Assembly: GCA_001465935.1 (NCBI GenBank)
Contig: LNKV01000025.1
Span: forward strand, 1 to 14,662
Source of the DNA: Clarireedia homoeocarpa
Lineage: Eukaryota; Ascomycota; Leotiomycetes; Helotiales; Rutstroemiaceae
Length of the DNA stretch: 14,662 nt
Direction: 5' to 3'
Position 1 is the stretch's first letter. Every line of letters starts with the position of its first letter. This document shows, piece after piece, positions 1-8,290 of the stretch. A program made the position numbers and the translations under genes. Under the pieces are notes generated by a model that worked only from the letters and a program-made list of their open reading frames with translations, was not told the DNA's origin and made no database searches.

Positions 1-299
1 TAGTTTATCTAATAAATATATATATAATTAAAAAGAGATTATTAAATACTTAATACTAATCTATTATTAATTCTCTTTAATATAAAGAAAACTATATAAT
101 ATATTAAATACTAATTAATTAAACTTAGAGTTTTTATTTAATATTAAATTTAAAATAGATATTAGTTTAGTTTTTATAAATAAAACTAATATCTATTCTT
201 AAAAATATTATTTAATTAAATTAGAAGTTTAAATTATAAGTTAAAATATAAAAATAATATTAAAACTTTTAATATTATATAATTAAATTATTTAAATTT
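1..299. other. AT-rich decayed flank, no gene
   Basis: Almost entirely A and T, with the few C residues mostly in CT context and almost no CA or TG dinucleotides. No frame stays open for a useful length on either strand. This is consistent with old repeat DNA saturated by RIP. Short stretches (about 36-51 and 69-87) resemble pieces of repeat X near 10370 and 10240, but the order differs. No function can be assigned. Confidence 0.7.
154..197. repeat. Imperfect palindrome with 15-bp perfect arms
   Basis: Positions 154-168 (aatagatattagttt) are the exact reverse complement of 183-197 (aaactaatatctatt), with a 14-base centre that pairs partly. Each arm carries one G and one C, so the match is better than expected from AT-richness alone. 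It could be a hairpin or the terminal repeat of a small decayed transposon; no target duplication was recognised around it. Confidence 0.55.
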
Positions 300-654
300 A
301 ATATTCTTTTAATATTCTTTAAATTTAAAATTTTATTTTTTAATTATTTTATTATTTTATATAAATTTAAAATTATAATAAATTAGTTAATAATTAATTT
401 ATTAATAATTAGATATATATAAGTTTAAATTTATATAATATTATATATAATAAAATATATTAAAAATTTAACTTTAATTTAAATAAAAAATATTAAAATA
501 ATATTAAATAAAGTTAGTTTATTTAAATAATATTAAAGAAATATTAATAATAATTTAATAAATATATAATTTAGAAATTATATAATTAAATTGAATAATA
601 TTTTTAAATATTAATTTTAATTTCTTAAATAAATTCTAAATTTAATTAATATAT
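300..654 (-). repeat. Repeat X', left part (interrupted copy)
   Basis: The reverse complement of this stretch aligns with about 10446-10833 on the plus strand, with mainly transition differences and a few indels. One gap of 42 bases lies close to the insertion point (10459-10500 is absent here). Together with 7300-7523 it forms the sequence into which the retrotransposon inserted. The outer boundary near 300 is by eye. It carries no recognisable coding content. Confidence 0.7.
650..654. repeat. 5-bp target site duplication, left
   Basis: TATAT lies immediately before the first base of the 5' LTR and is repeated at 7300-7304 immediately after the 3' LTR. Five bases is usual for Ty3/gypsy integrases. 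The inverted empty-site paralogue has a single copy (ATATA) at 10441-10445, which confirms the boundary. Confidence 0.9.
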
Positions 655-712
655 TGTGATGATTCCGACCGAATTATCACGATACTACATAAGGATATAA
701 CCTCCTTGGGGG

Positions 713-719
713 TGAGTCA
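713..719. promoter_or_regulatory. TGAGTCA, bZIP (GCN4/CPC1-type) consensus
   Basis: TGAGTCA is the reverse complement of TGACTCA, the binding consensus of the fungal amino-acid-starvation bZIP factors GCN4 and CPC1. It lies about 63 bp upstream of the TATA-like box and is identical in the 3' LTR at 7141-7147, although it holds RIP-sensitive TG and CA. Use as an enhancer is inference; a 7-mer can occur by chance. Confidence 0.4.
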
Positions 720-726
720 GACATCA

Positions 727-756
727 AGTATATATTAGTATATATTAGTATATATG
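727..756 (+). repeat. Three tandem 10-bp repeats in the LTR
   Basis: Three consecutive units agtatatatt, agtatatatt and agtatatatg. The 3' LTR has the same array at 7155-7184 with one C in the first unit. It lies between the TGAGTCA motif and the TATA-like box; no known function. Confidence 0.8.
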
Positions 757-781
757 TGATTAAGTATATGACTTCTTCCTG

Positions 782-789
782 TATATAAG
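782..789 (+). promoter_or_regulatory. TATA-like box of the 5' LTR
   Basis: TATATAAG in the middle of the LTR, identical at 7210-7217 in the 3' LTR. The position suits transcription starting some 25-40 bp downstream, in the second half of the LTR. In such AT-rich DNA the match alone is weak evidence; conservation between LTRs and location support it. Confidence 0.45.
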
Positions 790-871
790 CTTTCGGATCC
801 TTATAATCCTCTTAGCTCTTTAGTTATTAATTCTAAGGTCATTCAGTGTCTTTATTAGCAGTCTCGTTATA

Positions 872-1011
872 TTATTAACAACTCAACTTATCTCTTCGGC
901 CGCGTTGACAGCCATCCAAATAATATCAATACTCAATCCCTTCTTACCTTTAAATCTCTTCTTTAAGGATTCTCTGAGCAGTAGGAGTAGACCTATTCCG
1001 GCCTCGCCGAT
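872..1011 (+). other. Leader between 5' LTR and gag
   Basis: The primer-binding site should lie at or just after 872, but RIP has changed any TGG start beyond recognition (the sequence begins ttattaacaactcaactta), so no tRNA can be named. The gag frame is already loosely readable here, so the true start of gag may lie inside this stretch. Confidence 0.55.
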
Positions 1012-2688
1012 ATATAGTATTACCCCCTAACACTCCCTAAATTACCTATTCTATATAGTCCCTAAAGACTTATTACGATAATACGTCGAATACCTCTCCA
1101 ACCTCAAAACAGAGGCTAGCTAGGTCGTTCTGTATCGGCTAAGCAAGCGGGCTCGTCTTCTCGTAATACTTCGTAAGGCACTACTACTATTCTCGATACC
1201 CAGCTTAGTACTCAGGATACTCTTGAGGCCAGCCAAGCAACACCCCAAGCTATACACCAAACAGGAGATAAGTCCCCCTCGGACTCTCATCAATAATCCC
1301 CCCTACTTGCTCAACCCACTATCACACGACAAAGTCATTCGCAACTACCTGCGACCCCTATACCTCAACTTAGCTAAAATATAGACGCTGGTCGTCGACG
1401 TCGAGGCAAGGGCAAAGGAAAAGCGGTTTAAAGAGCTCTTTTAGTTATATTATTTACTAACTCAATGATTGTACTAATAGCCTAAATAATAGAGATACAA
1501 GCCTAATTCTAAGTGCAACTGGCAGCTCAAAATACTAAGTATACTACATTGGCAGATCAGATTAAAAAACAGTTATTACTTCAGTCGACAATTGAGTATA
1601 ACTTACTTAGTACTCCTTAACTATTACTACTATGTTAGTTATATAACTTATAACTACTTGCTCCCCCACGCTAATATAACACTACTCTAGCTATATCGAG
1701 CTATATATTATTTAAGGTCCTATATTTAGCTAATAAGCTCTCCGATAGAAAAAAGCTTACTACCTAGTTATAGAGAAAGTTTGTTGTAGATCGAATTAGT
1801 TAGTATAAGTATAGTTTTGTTAATGATAGTACTAAACGCTTATTTGTACTAGACTAATTAGAAGGCTTGGCCTTCGAGTATTATAAAGGATTATATATCC
1901 AAGACAATATTATATCCGAGTAAATAATCAATAAGGTAGCTAACTTCCTAATAGATCTGGCTAAGTACTAGTATACCTAAGATATATATATATATTTTAT
2001 CTAGCTCGAAGGCCAACTTTTTAAGCCCTTCTACTAATAGTTCGAGCTCTTAGCAAGTATTGCTAGTAAGATCAACTTAAAGAATAAGTATCAAGATTTT
2101 ATTAGGAAGCTGAATAATAATTATCGAATATATTCGTTTATAGGTCGTCTTGGAAGCGAGGATTACGAGGCCGATATACGAGTACTTTAGTACTTGGATA
2201 CGAATAATACTAGTATTGTAGTAAGCAAGTAAGCTCGACGGGCCTCTACTAAAGTAGTGGCGATTATAATAAACTATCGAGACCGAGCTGCTATTTATAC
2301 TAAGAGCTGGTAGGCACTCTAAAGTCAACCCGGTACCCTGGTTGCCACTCTATCTACTTATATAAGATAGATAACCTTATCTTCTAATATACTACGTTAC
2401 TTCTCTTTTGGCCAAAGGGCTACCCCGCTAGTTAGTGGCTTTACTCGAAGCTCCCCCTCCTCCGCTCTCGCTCGAGCCTAGACTCTATACTATATAGTGG
2501 GTGAAGTCGAGTATAAGCCTTATAAAGATGTAATAGAGGAAATAGAGAAAGAAGATAATGTTCTAGCTGAAGCCTAGGCTGAAGCAGTCACCTATACAAA
2601 GTAGCTAGAAGTGGACCGAGTAAAAGACGGTGTCTAGGCAAAGACTCCTTCCTAGGTAGTTTAAGAGATATAAGATACTTAGATTTGA
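1012..2688 (+). pseudogene. gag relic (capsid polyprotein), RIP-degraded
   Basis: Codons start at positions equal to 1 modulo 3. Gag would form the virus-like particle. The start is uncertain: any ATG would now read ATA, and candidates occur at 1012 and 1078. The N-terminal part (about 1100-1420) is rich in Gln, Ser, Thr and Pro and ends in a basic run (Arg-Arg-Arg-Arg-Gly-Lys-Gly-Lys, around 1396). A helical, Gln/Leu-rich stretch follows (about 1504-1600), possibly coiled coil. The segment 1858-2310 is most protein-like (for example LEGLAFEYYKGLYI and KYQDFIRKLNNNYRIY) and fits a capsid domain by position. The C-terminal part is acidic (about 2509-2570). In-frame stops are TAA or TAG; the first TGA is at 2686, so gag probably ended about 2686-2700. 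No CCHC zinc knuckle could be recognised; its Cys and His codons may now read Tyr. About 560 codons. Confidence 0.8.
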
Positions 2689-2765
2689 TCAAACTGATAA
2701 GTGGAGACTATATAATAATACTATATAAGCTAGTAAAAAATAGTATCTTCTATCAAACTAAAGCT

Positions 2766-3110
2766 TTTATTAACTCTGAAGTAAATAGCTTTGTACTAAT
2801 TAATATTTCTTTTCTTTAACGACTTTATTATAGTCTTAGGCCTATAATCAAACGCTTGAAGACGCTCTTGTAGATCAAGGGATACAATAGCTAGAGTAGA
2901 CTTCTAATTACTTATTATACTTTAATAAACTTTACGATTAATAGTTATATCTAATTATTTACTCCCTTTCTAATCACCTACTTAAGTATATATATAATAA
3001 TACTAGAATGTAAATAGCTTGCTAAGAATCGAGTATTAGTCGACTACACTCAAAGATATTTTATTTAGTCTAAGGACTTGCCTATCTCCTAAATATATAT
3101 AAGAACTTAT
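2766..3110 (+). other. Aspartic protease domain of pol (relic)
   Basis: It would cut the Gag-Pol polyprotein. At 2769-2780 the frame reads Ile-Asn-Ser-Glu followed by VNSFVLIN, in the place where retroviral-type proteases have the active-site Asp-Ser/Thr-Gly. If the alignment is right, the catalytic GAC became AAC and the Gly codon became Glu, both G-to-A changes. The assignment rests on position between gag and RT and on this motif. Domain end by eye. Confidence 0.5.
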
Positions 3111-3854
3111 AATATTAAGGCTTACTTACGCGGGCCCGAGGTAATAAACAGGGTCTATCAAGTTGATATAAAGTGTCGAGACCGAAAATTTAACTAGAAT
3201 AACTTAGACTTAAAAATTTATCAGAAAAAGCTATTTTTTATTAATATAGTTACTACTAAAAAGTAATATATAGACGGAAAAATATTAAATTTACCTATTA
3301 TATATTTATTACTCTACTTCGAGGTAACTCTATCTAATATCTCAAGTAAATACCTAGTTTCTTTTATCAAAGACGAAGCTATCCTAGTTATAAATAGTTT
3401 ATTCTATAAGACCTAAGTCAAGTGTTCTATTATCTATATAAAAAAAGAGCTAAAGCTAGTTAAGCCTATAGCTCCTATATTTAATACTAAGTCTAAGAGA
3501 CTTTTAAAGCCTTTTTAGATCCTCTTTATATAATATAAACTAAGTACTATAGAGATATATACGATCTCTACTATAGTGATAAACTGTATTTACAAAAGAG
3601 ATAACAATAATAAACTCTTTATAATTACTTTATAAAAGGTCGATAGTCTTATTAACTAGTAAAAGGAGTAATAAATATTTAAATAAAACTTAGTTACTCT
3701 AGTTATATAGTTGCTAGCCTCGACCGACTATTCTACTACTATATACTCTTTTATAAATATTAATAATACTGAACTACTTGTACCGGCTAAATATATAGTA
3801 TATATATATATATTCTCGAAGTCTAAGTCTAACCTCCTTCTACTTTATCGTTTA

Positions 3855-4680
3855 TATAACTATAAGATCTAATTGAAAGGTGATAAAGAAAAAGCTTTTA
3901 AATATAACTCTTTTTATAAGATATCGCTAGAAGAGCTAGAAGTAGTTAAAGAATATATTATAGATAATCTATTTAAAAGCTTTATTAAACTAAGTTAAAT
4001 ACCCTTTATAACTTCTATCTTATTTATAAAAAAACCTAATAGCTCTTTTCGTTTATATATTGACTTCTAAGCCTTGAATACTCTTACTTACAAAGATAGA
4101 TACTTATTTCCACTTATTGATAAGACCTTAGCTAGACTTTTAAAAGTAAAGGTCTTTACTAAATTAGATATCTATTAAGTATTCTATTGTATTTGTATAG
4201 ACCTAGCCTCTAAGGAGTATACTATATTCCGTATATAGTATAGAGTATACAAGTATAAAGTTATACTATTTAGACTGACTAATAGCCTAATTATATATTA
4301 ATATTATATAAATAATATTTTATTTGATTTTCTTAATATTTTTTATACTACTTATTTAGATGATATTTTAATTTACTTAGAAAATAAACTTGACTATATA
4401 GTCTATATCACTTAAGTACTTTAGCGACTTAAGGATACTAGTTTGTAAGCTGACTTTAAGAAATACGAGTTTGATATTAAATATATAAAGTACTTTAGCT
4501 TTATTATCTCAACCGACAATATTAAAGTAGATCCCAAGAAAGTAGCTATTGTTCAGAGATAGGTATACCCGACTATACTTAAAAGTGTTTAGTTATTCTT
4601 AAGCTTCTATAACTTTTATCGACGATTTATCCGCGACTTTAGTATAATTGCAAAACTTCTTATTAAACTAATAAAGGTTA
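3855..4680 (+). other. Reverse transcriptase domain of pol (relic)
   Basis: It would copy element RNA into DNA. Readable landmarks: the pre-RT segment SLEELEVVKEYI (3924-3959), KKPN (4029-4040), YIDF followed by a stop and ALN (4056-4076), FTKLDI with the first catalytic Asp (4167-4169), and YLDDILIY with the YxDD pair (4353-4376; Asp codons 4359 and 4362). The thumb/connection has NFYRRFIRDFS uninterrupted (4611-4643). All three catalytic Asp codons survive, but several stops lie between them, so no active enzyme can be made. Confidence 0.93.
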
Positions 4681-4779
4681 TAACTCGCTTTGACTTCGAT
4701 ACTAGCTACTAGCAGTTATTTAATATACTTAAAGAAATACTAACCTCCGCTCTACTTCTATAGTATTATAACTATAACC

Positions 4780-5165
4780 TCTCTTATATACTCGAAACTG
4801 ATATATCGAATAGAGTTATAGTAAATATACTATCCCAGAAATATAGTGACAACTAGTTCCTAATTGTATACTTCTTAAAAACGATATAACCGGTCGAGTT
4901 TAATTATAAAGTTTATAATAAAGAGATATTTGCGATTATAAAGTTATTCTCGTACTAGTATACCGAGCTGATAAGTACTCTATATTAGATCCAAGTTTAT
5001 ACTAACTATAAGGCCTTAGAATACTTTATAACTACTAAAGTACTTAATACCTAGCAAGCTCGATAGGCCGAACTCTTAGCTGATTATTATTTCTTTATTG
5101 TATATCGCTCTAGTAAGGACAACTTTGTAGTAAATACTCTTACTTGGAAAGAGGACGAATTGGGT
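4780..5165 (+). other. RNase H domain of pol (relic)
   Basis: It would remove the RNA strand of the RNA-DNA hybrid. The frame reads YILETDISN at 4785-4811, where Ty3/gypsy RNase H has its first catalytic Asp (4800-4802, retained). It continues with NKEIFAI near 4917 and KALEYF near 5010, both in the expected order. It ends near KEDEL (about 5148-5162) before the integrase linker. Interrupted by TAA and TAG codons. Confidence 0.85.
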
Positions 5166-5483
5166 TTCTAAAATAAGTTTAAAAAAGAGCGATATATTCA
5201 GTAATTGCTTAAAAATAAGAAGTTAGATTCTCGGATTTTAGCTTTCTATATATACAACTATTTTGACGAATTTGCCTTTAAAGTAAATACTCTTATAAAT
5301 TCTATAAGTCTTATTAATCTAGTTGCCTATGTTTTATAGGTAAACCGCGATTATAATTCTTTATAAACTTTACGAATTATAGTAAATCGAGGAAAATCAA
5401 AGTCTAAATCCAGATTCGAAGTTAAAGAAGGTTTATTACTTTATAAAAGCCGCTTTATTATTCCCGATACTAAGAATTTAAAG

Positions 5484-6530
5484 ACCCTTCTTATCCGTAA
5501 GATATATAACTTTGTTATAACAGTTTATCTAGATATCAAGAAAACTTACTTGCTTTTTAAAGAGTATTATTACTAGTACTCTATAAAGAATAATATTACT
5601 ATATATATCCGTAATTACTATATATACTATTGTAGCTTAGTTCCGAGAGACAAAACGCCCGGACTACTATACCTATTACCGGTCCCGACTTATATATAAG
5701 AATATATTATTATAGATTATTATAGTTTCAATAAGGACAAGTATAGATATAACAATATACTTATTATTATCGACTGTTTATCTAAGCAAGCTATCACGAT
5801 CTTATATTATAAAACTATTATTATAAGAGACTAAACTAAGCTCTATATTTTATATATCTACTAGTACTATAGCCTACTTGCGATAATACTATTCGACTAT
5901 AGACCTTAGTTTATATCCTTATTCTAGACTAAGTTCAATAATATCCTTGGAACTAAAGTCAAGCTTTCTATTACAGACTATCCCCAGACTAATAGGTAGA
6001 TAGAAGTCTATAACTAGTATTTATAAAAGTAGCTAAGACCTTTTGTTAATTATTATTAAAATAACTAGTCCGAATTCTTACTAATAATAGACTATATATA
6101 GCTGACTCTACTATATTCTTCTTTTAGTAACTTGCCCCCCTTCGAAGTACTTTACAAATATACTCTTAAAGTTATATAAGATTAGAAGCCAACTAAATAT
6201 CCCCCGGTCGACGACCTCAATATCTAAGATATCTATACTTATACCTACTGTAATCGTAAAGCTTTGGAATATACCCGCTCTACTATTATAGCTATCTAAA
6301 AATAAATAGCTAAGTAAACAAATAAATATCGCCAGTTAGTAAACTTCTAAGTTAGCGATTATATCTAGCTAGATATACAATATCTACTAATACAACAGCT
6401 ATCTAAGAAGCTAGATTACTTTACTAGTAGATGTTTTAAGGTCTTAGAATATATTAGTTACTTTTATTGTCTAGATCTACCTAGTACTATATAAATCTAT
6501 AACGTGTTCCTAGCCGACAAGTTAAGGAAG
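5484..6530 (+). other. Integrase domain of pol (relic)
   Basis: It would insert the cDNA into the genome. The catalytic triad is intact: Asp 5715-5717, Asp 5895-5897 and Glu 6003-6005, giving D-x59-D-x35-E, the classic DD35E spacing. Supporting text includes IIIDCLSKQAITI (near 5770) and YPQTN before the Glu. The N-terminal zinc module is destroyed: all four HHCC ligands now read Tyr (5505, 5526, 5616, 5625) in the correct spacing x6, x29, x2. After the core come a GPY/F-like segment (about 6400-6470) and LADKLRKV (about 6510-6533). Confidence 0.92.
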
Positions 6531-6596
6531 GTAGTCGATAACCTATTACCGAGCTAGTATAATAAACTACTTCTGCTAATTAATATAATAGGAATG

Positions 6597-6770
6597 GATA
6601 AATATAAGGTAGAGTAAGTACTAGCCTATTATTTAAAACGAAGGTTATTAGAGTATCGTATATAATAGAGAGGCTATAACGTCGACCTGGCTTAGTACAA
6701 AGTATCGGATCTCAAAATATCCTCGGTACTACTTCGAGACTTCTATCGAGCCAACCTAAAGGTGCTTAGC
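6597..6770 (+). other. C-terminal chromodomain of pol (relic)
   Basis: The frame reads DKYKVE, a stop, then VLAYYLKRRLLEYRI (from 6621), two stops (6663, 6666), RGY, NVDLA, a stop (6693), Y, KVSDL and LLRDFYRAN. This is the ordinary pattern of a chromovirus chromodomain, with a conserved Trp expected at 6666-6668 (TGG to TAG) and a second at 6693-6695. Such domains bind histone marks and steer integration to heterochromatin, which fits the insertion into an old repeat here. Confidence 0.85.
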
Positions 6771-6911
6771 CCCCTAGTACTTCTCCTTAAATAGCTTCGA
6801 TTATAGGAATCTGGAGAAGACGATTATAACTATACTAAGGGAGACTATCCGATAACTACAGTAAATAAGAAGCGATTTCTAGACTTTATAATATCTAAAG
6901 TATAAGGTTAA

Positions 6912-7069
6912 ATTGAGATACTAGTATTATTATTCTTGTAGTTATACTATACTTATTTATTACAGACTATTTAAATTATTTATACTTATTCAAGAAGAAA
7001 CCTTAAGGATATATAATTAAGACAATAATTAATAAAGCAATTAGGACGCTCGAGAGCGAGCTTTTTTAG
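6912..7069 (+). other. 3' untranslated region of the element
   Basis: Between the probable end of pol and the polypurine tract there is no recognisable domain. A short inverted repeat, GCTCG (7048-7052) and CGAGC (7057-7061), is followed by TTTTTT. In a eukaryotic element this is not an intrinsic terminator, and any role is unknown. Confidence 0.5.
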
Positions 7070-7079
7070 AAAGGGGGGG
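7070..7079 (+). other. Polypurine tract (plus-strand primer)
   Basis: AAAGGGGGGG preceded by AG, three bases upstream of the 3' LTR (TGA at 7080-7082 separates them). It has the position and composition of the polypurine tract that primes second-strand synthesis. The run of seven G stands out in a region otherwise depleted of G. Confidence 0.85.
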
Positions 7080-7082
7080 TGA

Positions 7083-7299
7083 TATAATAATTCCGACCGA
7101 ATTATCACGATGCTATATAAGGATATAACCTCTTTGGGGGTGAGTCAGACATCAAGTATACATTAGTATATATTAGTATATATGTGATTAAATATATAAC
7201 CTCTTCCTATATATAAGCTTTCGGATCCTTATAATCCTCTTAGCTCTTTAGTTGTTAATTCTAAAGTCATTCAGTGTCTTTATTAGCAGTCTCGTCACA
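7083..7299 (+). repeat. 3' long terminal repeat
   Basis: 217 bp, gap-free match to 655-871 with 15 transitions (6.9%) and no transversions. Its original start TGTGATG now reads TATAATA (G to A at 7084, 7086 and 7089), while the original TCACA end is kept. Mutated bases in this copy are at 7084, 7086, 7089, 7116, 7133, 7192, 7198, 7209 and 7265. TGAGTCA at 7141-7147 and TATATAAG at 7210-7217 are preserved. Confidence 0.96.
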
Positions 7300-7304
7300 T
7301 ATAT
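7300..7304. repeat. 5-bp target site duplication, right
   Basis: TATAT directly after the LTR end TCACA, matching 650-654. Confidence 0.9.
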
Positions 7305-7523
7305 ATTAAATTTATCTTTTAACTTTATATAAACTTTAATAAATAATTAAAAATTAAAAAAAAGATATTTAATAATCTCTTTTTTATTATATTTATATTT
7401 ATTATTATTAATTAAATTAAATTAATATATATAAATTTTAATATAATTATAATTTAATTTTAATTAATAAAAAATATTAATAATAATTTATTTAATTTCA
7501 AAAAATATCGAGATTTTAAATTT
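7305..7523 (-). repeat. Repeat X', right part (interrupted copy)
   Basis: The reverse complement of this stretch aligns with about 10230-10440, including the blocks aaaagataaatttaat next to the target site and the aagatatttaataatct region. It continues the left part at 300-654, so the two halves were contiguous before the retrotransposon arrived. No coding content. Confidence 0.75.
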
Positions 7524-8183
7524 AAAAACTAATTTATAAATTAAAATATAATTAATTTTAATTTCTTTATTATATCTCGATTTAATAGTTTTTTTTAATA
7601 TTAATTTTTATTTTTAAATTTAAATATAATAATTAATTTAATTAGTTTATTTATTAATTTATTCTTTTCGATATTATAATAATTTAATATTAATATTTTT
7701 TTAATTATTTAACTATTAATATTATAAATATATATTAGTTATTTTTAATTAAAATTATTATTAAATAATTTAAATTTAAATAATTTAATTTAGTTATTAT
7801 TATAAACTATATATTTATAATTTAATTAAGTTAATTAGTTAATTAATTTAATAATTTAAATAACTTTCTTTAGTTTTTTATTATAAATTAATTAATTTAA
7901 ATTTATATTCTAATTATATAATTAAATTAGTTTTTAATTTAAATTTAAAAAAACTAGTTTAATTTTAATTCTATTTTTAATTAATAATTAAAATCTATTA
8001 ATATAAAAAAGTATTAATTTAATATTAATAATAATATTAATTTTTAATAATTTTTTATTTTATTCTTTTTAAATAATAAATTAATATTAATTAAAAATAA
8101 ATTAACTTTATTTTAAAAAAGAAATTTAAAAAGTTAAATCTTTTTAAAATTTATTAAATTAATTAGTAGATATATTAATTATT

Positions 8184-8237
8184 TAATTTAATTTAATTTA
8201 ATTAGATTTATAATTTAATTTAATTTAATTAGATTTA
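8184..8237 (+). repeat. 27-bp tandem duplication
   Basis: 8184-8210 and 8211-8237 are identical 27-bp units ending in tagattta, inside copy A1. The matching part of A2 (near 11500) does not show the same perfect duplication, so it probably arose after the copies separated. Confidence 0.75.
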
Positions 8238-8260
8238 TAATTAAATTAGAATTATTATAA

Positions 8261-8290
8261 TCTAATTTTTAATAATCTAATTTTTAATAA
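8261..8290 (+). repeat. 15-bp tandem duplication
   Basis: tctaatttttaataa occurs twice head to tail (8261-8275 and 8276-8290) in copy A1. Probably replication slippage. Confidence 0.75.

Larger units (their letters stand above)
655..871 (+). repeat. 5' long terminal repeat
   Basis: 217 bp, aligned without gaps to 7083-7299 at a constant offset of 6,428. It begins TGTGA and ended TCACA; the end now reads TTATA because both C residues (868, 870) became T. Inside are a TGAGTCA motif, three 10-bp repeats and a TATA-like box, so it would have served as promoter. Of the 15 differences to the other LTR, the mutated base is in this copy at 684, 733, 773, 826, 868 and 870, taking the C or G state as ancestral. 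Confidence 0.95.
2583..6911 (+). pseudogene. pol relic (PR-RT-RNase H-IN-chromodomain)
   Basis: Codons start at positions equal to 0 modulo 3, one base back from gag, from about 2583 to about 6903-6911 without a visible frame break. The overlap with the end of gag (2583-2688) and the relative frame suggest that pol was made by -1 ribosomal frameshifting; the slip site is not identifiable. The polyprotein would have about 1,440 residues, usual for fungal chromoviruses. Many TAA and TAG codons interrupt it, the first at about 2814. Conserved blocks are still readable (KKPN, YLDD, NFYRRFIRDFS, ETD, a D-D-E triad, LEYRI), which fixes the family with confidence. Between protease and RT (about 3100-3850) the frame reads as a linker without recognised motifs. 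Confidence 0.92.
655..7299 (+). mobile_element. Ty3/gypsy chromovirus retrotransposon, RIP-inactivated
   Basis: A full-length 6,645-bp element on the plus strand: 217-bp LTRs, gag relic, pol relic in the order protease-RT-RNase H-integrase-chromodomain, polypurine tract, and TATAT target duplications. That pol order with a C-terminal chromodomain defines the chromovirus branch of Ty3/gypsy. All LTR differences are transitions. The stop codons read in the coding frames are nearly all TAA or TAG, as expected from CAA/CAG and TGG codons after RIP. No large insertion or deletion breaks either frame by eye, so inactivation is by point mutation, not by rearrangement. The copy cannot move by itself. 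Confidence 0.96.

Noticed and set aside
727..756. CRISPR-like or operator array
   Set aside because: The three 10-bp units are contiguous with no spacers and are duplicated only because they lie in the LTR.
872..890. Primer-binding site
   Set aside because: It should be here, but no TGG start or clear tRNA 3'-end complement survives, so naming a tRNA would be a guess.
1984..1996. TA microsatellites such as this one and the one near 3800
   Set aside because: Short TA runs are expected products of mutation toward TpA in RIP-affected DNA and need no separate explanation.
2077..2328. Minus-strand open frame of 83 codons
   Set aside because: It lies antisense to the most protein-like part of the gag relic. 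Its composition (Ile, Leu, Ser, Tyr) is what the complement of AT-rich coding DNA gives, and it has no recognisable domain or supporting context.
2640..2760. Gag CCHC zinc knuckle
   Set aside because: Neither the gag nor the pol frame shows the Cys-x2-Cys-x4-His-x4-Cys spacing, even allowing Tyr at ligand positions.
7048..7067. GC-rich stem GCTCG/CGAGC followed by T run, resembling a bacterial terminator
   Set aside because: The surrounding element is eukaryotic and transcribed by RNA polymerase II; the stem is only five pairs. Kept only as a note in the 3' untranslated region.
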